NCBI GenBank assembly: GCA_018066715.1
Contig: JAGPWA010000091.1
Location: forward strand, 1-64,000
Source of the DNA: Porticoccus sp.
GTDB lineage: Bacteria; Pseudomonadota; Gammaproteobacteria; Pseudomonadales; Porticoccaceae
Direction of reading: 5' to 3'
Length of the DNA stretch: 64,000 nt
In this document: positions 56,890 through 64,000 of the stretch, in pieces
Layout of the letters: each line of letters begins with the position of its first letter
How positions within the stretch are numbered: the stretch's first letter is position 1
Program-made: the position numbers and the translations under genes
The notes under the pieces: model-generated
Databases searched by the model: none
The model's input: the letters and a program-made list of their open reading frames with translations, nothing else
What the model was told of the DNA's origin: nothing

Positions 56890-57828
56890 ATGTCAGACAC
56901 ATTTCCTATTCTGGGTGATATTTCAGCCGAGAAATTTCTTGCGGAATACTGGCAGAAAAAACCGCTGCTAATTCGTCATGCCCTACCCGACTTTGAGTCA
57001 CCTATAAGCCCTGATGAGCTTGCAGGGTTATCTTTGGAAGAAGAGATTGAATCTCGACTCGTGATTGAAGAAGGCAAAGAGGGTCCCTGGCAGGCACTAC
57101 ACGGCCCATTTAATGATGAAATCTTTAGCCAGTTACCTGAAAAAAAATGGACTCTGCTCATTCAGGGAGCAAACCTGTGGCTGCCTGAAGTAAAGTCACT
57201 ATTGGATCATTTCACCTTTATACCGCCCTGGCGACTTGATGATGTGATGGTTAGCTATGCACCGGAAGGCGGTAGTGTTGGTCCTCACTACGACTATTAC
57301 GATGTGTTTTTAATTCAGGGCATGGGGCAACGCCGCTGGCAGGTTGGGCCGGTGTGTGATCAAGACTCCCCTCAACTTGATGGCACCACTTTGCGGATCT
57401 TGCGTGATTTTGATGCAACGGAAGACTGGGTGCTGAACCCGGGAGATATGTTGTATCTTCCCCCGCAAGTCTCACATTCTGGGGTTGCCTTGAATGATTG
57501 CATGACCTATTCCATCGGTTTTAGGGCCCCCTCTGCTACTGATATGTTAGATGATCTAACCACGGAGTTACTGTCTCAGGGAAATTCGATTTATTACAAC
57601 GATCCCGCGTTAACCCCGGACATGGCGACAGAAAATATCGATCCAGCATTTATTCATCAGGTGAAATCGTTATTGTCTAAAGTACTTGATGATGAAGCTC
57701 TTCTAGCTGATTGGTTTGCCCGATATATGACGGCACCCAAGTACCCTGGCTTAGTTGATGAGTCAGAAGAAATACGAAGAGCCGAAGTTAATGGTCTTCA
57801 GTATGAAAACGGCGAGCCAAAAGCCTAA
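56890..57828 (+). CDS. roxA: 50S ribosomal protein L16 3-hydroxylase (RoxA/YcfD, JmjC cupin)
   Basis: FLAEYWQKKPLLIRHALP, SVGPHYDYYDVFLIQGMGQRRWQVG. Confidence 0.92.
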   Translation: MSDTFPILGDISAEKFLAEYWQKKPLLIRHALPDFESPISPDELAGLSLEEEIESRLVIEEGKEGPWQALHGPFNDEIFSQLPEKKWTLLIQGANLWLPEVKSLLDHFTFIPPWRLDDVMVSYAPEGGSVGPHYDYYDVFLIQGMGQRRWQVGPVCDQDSPQLDGTTLRILRDFDATEDWVLNPGDMLYLPPQVSHSGVALNDCMTYSIGFRAPSATDMLDDLTTELLSQGNSIYYNDPALTPDMATENIDPAFIHQVKSLLSKVLDDEALLADWFARYMTAPKYPGLVDESEEIRRAEVNGLQYENGEPKA

Positions 57829-57874
57829 CTTGGTTCTTGGACTAGGGTGTTAGACCTAGACTTAGACTTAGAGC

Positions 57875-59614
57875 TCACTTGGCAATAGCCGCCTCTCCAC
57901 CTGGCCAGCGCGGGTCTGTAACACCAGAGAGAACATGCCCATCACTGCTTATTGCTTGAACACGTCCCATCACACGGGGCGTTATATTTATTTGATGCCC
58001 CATTTTCTTGAGCACCATAATCGTATCTGGGCTAATACCAGCTTCCACTCGTACTTCGTCAGGTAACCACTGATGGTGAATTCTGGGAGACGCAGTCGCC
58101 TCCGCGATATTCATTCCAAACTCAAGTTTATTGAGAATGTTTTGCAATACAACGGTGATGATGGTGCTTCCTCCGGGGCTTCCGGTGGCCATAATCGGCT
58201 TGCCATTCTCGAATACAATCGTCGGCGTCATAGATGACAATGGACGCTTGTTCGGCTCTATAGCATTGGCTTTATCGCCAACCAACCCATAGGCGTTAGA
58301 GACACCGGGTTTGGCGGAAAAGTCATCCATTTCGTTGTTCAGTAGAAATCCGGCACCAGCGACAGATATCCCGCTGCCATAAGAAAAATTCAGCGTATAG
58401 GTATTACTGACCACATTCCCCTGGTTGTCCCATACAGAAAAGTGAGTGGTTTGCGGGCTTTCTTCTGGAAGCGTTAAAGCCGGTTTAATATCTACTGATC
58501 GAGAAGATTTATGCAACTGGATATTTTCTCGTAACTGTTTTGCATAGGCTTTGTCTGTTAGTGCTACAGCAGGTACAGGGTAGAAGTCAGGATCACCTAA
58601 GTATTGGCTGCGATCAGCATAAGCACGGCGCATTGTTTCTATTAACCGGTGCAAATACGCAGCACTATTATGTCCCATTTTGGTCAAGTCCCAACCTTCC
58701 AGTACATTCAACATCTGAACTAAGTGGATACCCCCAGACGAAGGCGGTGGCATAGAGGCAATGGTGTAACCTTTGTAGATTCCGGTAATGGGCTGACGTT
58801 CAATGACACGGTATTTGGCTAAATCATCATGCGTGATGATACCGCCGCCTCGTATCATTTCTTCAACGATCAGATCGGCTACTTTCCCTCTGTAAAAACC
58901 ATTAGCACCCTCTTTGGTAATCTGTTGTAACGTTTTGGCTAAGTCTGGTTGTCGCCATAGATCTCCAGCTTGTCGTGGTGAGCCATCTGGTCTCGAAAAA
59001 TAATGGGCTGAGGATGAGTCAGCTTGTAATCGTGGTTGGGCTTGAGTGAGTGAATAAGCGAGCGGCTCACTGATCTGAAACCCTTTTTCTGCCAGAGTGA
59101 TGGCTGGTGCCATCACCTGCTGAAGACTCATCGTGCCGTAGTGCTCTAGAACATGGATAAGACCAGCAACTGTACCTGGAACGCCCGCAGATTTATGACT
59201 GAATCTAGCCAGGGTTTCATCAACGTCCCCCTGGCTGTTAAGAAAAAGCGCTTGATGGGCTGTAGCGGGAGCCATTTCACGATAGTCGATTGCCAGAGTT
59301 TTACCGGTTTCAGCAAGGTGGATGAGCATAAAACCACCACCACCTAGATTGCCGGCTTGAGGTAGGGTGACGGCCAAGGCAAACCCGGTGGCTACAGCTG
59401 CATCAATGGCGTTGCCACCGGCGGACAGGATATCTGCCCCCACATGACTTGCGATAGCCTCTTGAGAGACGACCATCCCAGTTTGTGATACAACAGGGTG
59501 AAACCGGGCAGATCGGTCAAAAATAGGTGGAGAAGTGTCAGCCAGTAACAGTGAGGGTGCCAGTAGAAGGATGAGAAGGGCTGGAATGATTGGGTGGCGG
59601 ATGATATTTTTCAA
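57875..59614 (-). CDS. ggt: gamma-glutamyltransferase
   Basis: GGNAIDAAVATGFALAVTLPQAGNLGGGGFML, TTHFSVWDNQGNVVSNTYTLN; TTG at 59614 preferred since the 59944 start overlaps the opposite-strand gene. Confidence 0.94.
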   Translation of the reverse strand: MKNIIRHPIIPALLILLLAPSLLLADTSPPIFDRSARFHPVVSQTGMVVSQEAIASHVGADILSAGGNAIDAAVATGFALAVTLPQAGNLGGGGFMLIHLAETGKTLAIDYREMAPATAHQALFLNSQGDVDETLARFSHKSAGVPGTVAGLIHVLEHYGTMSLQQVMAPAITLAEKGFQISEPLAYSLTQAQPRLQADSSSAHYFSRPDGSPRQAGDLWRQPDLAKTLQQITKEGANGFYRGKVADLIVEEMIRGGGIITHDDLAKYRVIERQPITGIYKGYTIASMPPPSSGGIHLVQMLNVLEGWDLTKMGHNSAAYLHRLIETMRRAYADRSQYLGDPDFYPVPAVALTDKAYAKQLRENIQLHKSSRSVDIKPALTLPEESPQTTHFSVWDNQGNVVSNTYTLNFSYGSGISVAGAGFLLNNEMDDFSAKPGVSNAYGLVGDKANAIEPNKRPLSSMTPTIVFENGKPIMATGSPGGSTIITVVLQNILNKLEFGMNIAEATASPRIHHQWLPDEVRVEAGISPDTIMVLKKMGHQINITPRVMGRVQAISSDGHVLSGVTDPRWPGGEAAIAK

Positions 59615-59725
59615 GTGTTTACTCCAGCTTGATTTAACGCAAATCTTAACAATCCTGCACTGTTTATACAGTCTCAGTGGGGCTAGTATTAACAATATAG
59701 GATTAAGAATAAAAGGGTCATTATG

Positions 59726-60697
59726 ATGGAAACAGTTGAATACTTCCCTATTGAAGTTGAGCGAACTAGCTGGGAGGTGTCCAGTGATGTGCTGACGGAT
59801 ATTCGACATAAAGTGTTTGTTGAAGAACAGAAAGTGCGGGTGGATGAAGAGATTGATGAGCATGACCCCCATGCGGTTCACTGGCTCGCTTATGGCCCGA
59901 ATGATAAACCCATGGCTACAGGCCGAATGTTGCCAGATGGGCATATCGGCAGAATGGCCGTGCTTAAGGAGTATCGTGAACGCAGTGTTGGTTCCTCATT
60001 GATGCGCAAGATAATTCGTTATGCTATTCGTGAGGGATTGGAGCAAGTGTTTCTGTACGCCCAAATCAAGGCAGTACCCTTCTATGAAGGCTTTGGTTTT
60101 ATTGCTCAGGATGATCCATTTATGGATGCAGGCATTCCCCATAAAACGATGGTACTTAAACTGCACCACTACCGTGATAACTCACCACAGCGACCCTTGC
60201 CAGAAATCACCGATGATGACCGAGAAAGAGTCAGCCTTGATGGTGCTGAAAGCTTTCGGGATCAGGCGGTGATGTTGGTCAACCGGGCACATAGGGAAAT
60301 ACGAATATTCAGTGCCAGTCTGGCGCCAGAGGTCTACAGTAACGGACAATTTTGCGATGCGCTCTATGCCTTCGCCACCAGTCACCCCTTGGCTCGGGTG
60401 AGGATTTTGGTAAAAAATATTCCCCATCTCATACAGCACACCAACAAATTACAGGCGTTGTGTCATCGTTTACCGAGCCGACTACAAATGAGAAAGTTTC
60501 AATCCCAGGAAGAATGCCTACACACTGAATTTCTTCTGATTGATAAAACGGGAATTCTTTACTCGCAGGAGCCTGAGCGGTTTATAGGTTACGCGGCAGC
60601 CCATGCACCGCTGGAATCAGTTGAGCTGATGCAAGAGTTCGATAATCTCTGGGAACAGGGAGAACTGGACCCTGAACTAAGGCGACTTCATATATAG
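59726..60697 (+). CDS. GNAT N-acetyltransferase fused to a C-terminal phospholipase-D-like/DUF7931-type domain
   Basis: GNAT core ATGRMLPDGHIGRMAVLKEYRERSVGSSLM followed by ~165-aa second domain. Confidence 0.8.
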   Translation: METVEYFPIEVERTSWEVSSDVLTDIRHKVFVEEQKVRVDEEIDEHDPHAVHWLAYGPNDKPMATGRMLPDGHIGRMAVLKEYRERSVGSSLMRKIIRYAIREGLEQVFLYAQIKAVPFYEGFGFIAQDDPFMDAGIPHKTMVLKLHHYRDNSPQRPLPEITDDDRERVSLDGAESFRDQAVMLVNRAHREIRIFSASLAPEVYSNGQFCDALYAFATSHPLARVRILVKNIPHLIQHTNKLQALCHRLPSRLQMRKFQSQEECLHTEFLLIDKTGILYSQEPERFIGYAAAHAPLESVELMQEFDNLWEQGELDPELRRLHI

Positions 60698-60742
60698 GCT
60701 AGCCGAGAAGCTTTAGCTTTCTGAATGTTTTTTGAGGTATAA

Positions 60743-60777
60743 ATAAAAACGTCGGAGTCATTAGTGACTCCGACGTT
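60743..60777 (-). terminator. rho-independent terminator of glcB
   Basis: 13-bp perfect stem AACGTCGGAGTCA/TGACTCCGACGTT; on the - strand followed by TTTTATTT. Confidence 0.88.
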
Positions 60778-60819
60778 AGCTTGAGATTGCTGCTATTTAT
60801 TGGTACAGCTAACTTTTCG

Positions 60820-62985
60820 TTACTGCAGCTTTGCTTTTTGACGATATGCATGCAGTAGTGGTTCGGTATAACCGCTGGGTTGCTCCTTACCCTTAAATAC
60901 CAGGTCACAAGCTGCCGCAAAGGCGATACTCTGATCAAAGTTAGGTGCCATGTTGCGATACATGGGGTCACTTGCATTTTGACCATCGACTATCGCAGCC
61001 ATACGCTTCATGGTTTCCATTACTTGTTCTTCAGTACAAATATCATGGCGCAACCAGTTGGCAAGGTGTTGGCTGGAAATACGCAGGGTTGCACGGTCTT
61101 CCATGAGGCCGACATTGTTAATGTCTGGTACCTTGGAACAACCAACACCCTGCTCTACCCAGCGCACAACGTAGCCGAGAATACCCTGAGCATTGTTATC
61201 AAGTTCTCTCTGAATCTCGTCGGTAGCAAGCGCTCTATCAAGGAGGGGGATAGTCAAAATATCATCAACACTGGCTGGTACGCGAGTGGCAAGCTCATCT
61301 TGACGGGCAAAGACATCAACCTGCTGATAATGCAGAGCATGCAGCACAGCCGCTGTGGGAGAAGGTACCCAGGCAGTATTTGCTCCGGCCATGGGGTGTC
61401 CGATCTTGGCTTCCATCATGTCAGCCATATTTTCAGGTATGGGCCACATGCCTTTACCAATTTGTGCTTTGTTTTTAAGACCACAAGCGAGCCCTACATC
61501 AACATTATGATCTTCGTAAGCGGAAATCCACTTCATGGTTTTTAGCTGACCTTTGGGTGCAAAGGCACCCGCTTCCATGCTGGTATGGATTTCATCGCCG
61601 GTCCGATCAAGGAACCCGGTGTTAATAAACACAACTCGCTCACTTGCGGCACGGATACACTCTTTCAGATTGACTGAGGTGCGGCGCTCTTCATCCATAA
61701 TGCCCACTTTGACCGTATTTCTCTCAAGGCCAAGAGCATCTTCAACACGATCAAACAAGTCATTGGTAAATGCGACTTCTTCAGGGCCGTGCATTTTTGG
61801 CTTAACAATGTAGACACTGCCTGTTTTGCTGTTGCGGTAACTGCCATTACCCTTGAGATCGTGGATGGCTATCAGGCTGGTCATCATGGCGTCCATAACG
61901 CCTTCGGGCACTTCATTACCATCAGTGTCGAGAATGGCTGGATTAGTCATCAGATGGCCGACGTTACGAATAAACAGCAGGCTGCGTCCTGGCAAGACAA
62001 GAGAGCCACCATTGGCGGCAGTGTATTCACGATCGGGGTTCATGCGACGGACAATAGTTTTTCCGCCCTTTTCCATGGATTCTTCCAAATCACCTTTCAT
62101 CAGCCCCAACCAGTTATGGTAGATCAAAGCCTTGTCTTCAGCATCTACTGCTGCGACTGAATCTTCACAGTCCATAATGGTGGTCAATGCCGCTTCCATG
62201 AGAATGTCTTTGATACCTGCTGAATCTGAAGCACCAATCTCTGTACTACTATCTACTTGAATTTCTAGGTGTAACCTATTGCTTTCTATAAGTATTGATG
62301 TTGGGTTTTCAGCTGAACCTTGGAAGCCGACAAACTTTGAGGTGTCTGCTAGGCCAACCTTTACATCATTGCTTAGTTGAACCTGAAGATTGCCGTCAAC
62401 CACAGAGTAGTGAGTAGCACCATGGTGAGACCCCTCTGCCAAGGGTGCAGACTGATCGAGAAGGTTTCTGCCGTATTCAATCGCTTTTGCACCCCGAACA
62501 GGGTTGTAGCTGGCCTTTTTCTCTGCACCATCAGTTTCTGGCAGTACATCGGTACCATAAAGTGCGTCATAAAGGCTGCCCCAGCGTGCATTGGCTGCAT
62601 TCAGTGCAAACCGTGCATTCATGACAGGTACAACCAGTTGTGGCCCTGCTTGTGAAGTGATTTCAGGATCAACATTGGCTGTAGTGATAGCAAAGTCGTC
62701 ACCTTCAGGTACCAGATACCCAATTTTCTGTAGAAACGCTTTATATTCGCTTTGATTAACCGGCTGACCAGAGCGTTGTTGATGCCAGGCGTCAATTTTC
62801 GCCTGTAGGTCATCACGCTTTTCTAATAGGTCGCGATTTTTAGGGGCGAAGTCACCGATAATGGATGCAAATGATTGCCAGAATACGTCCACATCAACGC
62901 CTGTTCCGGGAATAATGTCTTGTTTGACCAAGTCATAAATCGAACGAGCGACCTGAAGTCCGCTCACTTGAACACGTTCTGTCAT
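60820..62985 (-). CDS. glcB: malate synthase G
   Basis: 721 aa; [31 protein letters not shown], full-length. Confidence 0.97.
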   Translation of the reverse strand: MTERVQVSGLQVARSIYDLVKQDIIPGTGVDVDVFWQSFASIIGDFAPKNRDLLEKRDDLQAKIDAWHQQRSGQPVNQSEYKAFLQKIGYLVPEGDDFAITTANVDPEITSQAGPQLVVPVMNARFALNAANARWGSLYDALYGTDVLPETDGAEKKASYNPVRGAKAIEYGRNLLDQSAPLAEGSHHGATHYSVVDGNLQVQLSNDVKVGLADTSKFVGFQGSAENPTSILIESNRLHLEIQVDSSTEIGASDSAGIKDILMEAALTTIMDCEDSVAAVDAEDKALIYHNWLGLMKGDLEESMEKGGKTIVRRMNPDREYTAANGGSLVLPGRSLLFIRNVGHLMTNPAILDTDGNEVPEGVMDAMMTSLIAIHDLKGNGSYRNSKTGSVYIVKPKMHGPEEVAFTNDLFDRVEDALGLERNTVKVGIMDEERRTSVNLKECIRAASERVVFINTGFLDRTGDEIHTSMEAGAFAPKGQLKTMKWISAYEDHNVDVGLACGLKNKAQIGKGMWPIPENMADMMEAKIGHPMAGANTAWVPSPTAAVLHALHYQQVDVFARQDELATRVPASVDDILTIPLLDRALATDEIQRELDNNAQGILGYVVRWVEQGVGCSKVPDINNVGLMEDRATLRISSQHLANWLRHDICTEEQVMETMKRMAAIVDGQNASDPMYRNMAPNFDQSIAFAAACDLVFKGKEQPSGYTEPLLHAYRQKAKLQ

Positions 62986-63135
62986 GATGGAGCCTTCTCT
63001 TTAAACACGCTTGGAACGTGTAATGATTAAGTGAAAAGTGTGATTGTAGGAAAACTAATAAGGATTTAGCAATTTTATGAGTTTTATTTCCGCTATTTTT
63101 TAAGCGAATAAAGGCTATAAAACTGCATGCTGGGT

Positions 63136-64000
63136 TTAATCCAGTGTGCTGGCTACATCAGCAATTAACCGCCTCATCCACTGATGTGCAGGATTGTGTT
63201 GCAGTAGCGGGCTCCAGGCCATTTTTAGCTCGATTTCAGGTATATCGAAAGGCGGGGGAAGAATCACCACATTAGGATTATCGACAAGGAGTTCTGCTGC
63301 CTTTGTAGGTAGAGTCACCACTAGGTCTCTTAGCTCAGCCAATCTCATCGCAGCTTGATAGTGACGTGTGAACACGCGAATACGCCGTTGTTTTCCAAGT
63401 TTAGCTAGGGCCTCATCAACCCAGCCGAGCCGTTGACCGGCGCCAGGTTCCATGCCTACGCCTACCCCCATCCCTGTTTTACTGACCCACACATGGCCAG
63501 ATTCCAGATAGCTATCGAGTGTAAAGGAATCTCTTATGGGATTGTGGTCACTTAGCAGGCATGAAAATGAGTCGCGCCAGATGGTCATTTGATGAAATGA
63601 CTGTGGCAGAACATCGAACCGGTTTATCACCAAGTCGACAGTGCCCTGCTCTACATCCTGATAGCTGATATCACTCGGCGTCAGTACATCCAGAGTGATA
63701 TTGGGTGCTTCGGAACGAAGTCGTCGCATCAAGTGAGGTAATAGTGTCGATTCGGTGTAATCACTGACGGAGATTCGAAATACTCTGTCAGCATCCGCAG
63801 CATTAAATTCGTTACTTGGCTCTACGGCCTTCTCGATAGATGCGAGGACTTCTCTCACCACAGGCTGTAATTGCTCTGCCCTTTCAGTGGGCGTCATGCC
63901 ATCGCTGGTACGTACCAGTATAGGGTCGTCGAATAAGTCACGTAAGCGACGTAGGCCATTGCTCATGGCTGGCTGGCTAATGCCCAACGCTTCAGCGGCT
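63136..64000 (-). CDS. LysR family transcriptional regulator (5' end beyond window)
   Basis: AEALGISQPAMSNGLRRLRDLFDDPILVRTSDGMTPTERAEQL; LysR helix-turn-helix and effector domain. Confidence 0.92.
   Translation of the reverse strand, partial: AAEALGISQPAMSNGLRRLRDLFDDPILVRTSDGMTPTERAEQLQPVVREVLASIEKAVEPSNEFNAADADRVFRISVSDYTESTLLPHLMRRLRSEAPNITLDVLTPSDISYQDVEQGTVDLVINRFDVLPQSFHQMTIWRDSFSCLLSDHNPIRDSFTLDSYLESGHVWVSKTGMGVGVGMEPGAGQRLGWVDEALAKLGKQRRIRVFTRHYQAAMRLAELRDLVVTLPTKAAELLVDNPNVVILPPPFDIPEIELKMAWSPLLQHNPAHQWMRRLIADVASTLD

Overview
Contiguous gammaproteobacterial chromosome segment, dominated by conserved housekeeping operons. Left part, mostly + strand: truncated ygfZ, sdhE-ygfX, nadB, rpoE-rseABC-degP/mucD, lepA-lepB-rnc-era-recO-acpS, cysM, relA-mazG, adk, hemH, an AlgP-like histone-like protein, tsaB, uppP, asmA, M18 aminopeptidase, trpS. 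Right part: pyrE, gor, serS-crcB-rarA-lolA-ftsK (- strand), trxB-aat-bpt-infA, clpA-clpS/cspD, rluE-nudJ-mnmA-hflD-purB-roxA, ggt, a GNAT fusion, glcB and a truncated LysR gene. No tRNA, rRNA, CRISPR array or intact transposase was recognised. The most notable non-coding signal is a near-perfect copy of the E. coli-type dif site (XerCD chromosome dimer resolution site) at 36854-36881, in an 885-bp gene-free interval. An exact second copy of its 11-bp XerD arm lies 530 bp away, suggesting a decayed Xer-integrated element. Gene orientation switches near this site. Other points of interest: (i) a 140-bp MITE-like element (18-bp perfect TIRs, 5-bp target duplication) inserted exactly at the cysM stop codon and regenerating that stop; (ii) an ECF sigma factor translationally coupled to a predicted transmembrane protein with an anti-sigma-like N-terminus and a YfbK-like vWA domain, lying between repeat motifs that look like mobile-element scars; (iii) a lysine/alanine-rich protein with GRPKK AT-hook motifs. 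All family assignments come from reading the protein sequences; no database search was run.
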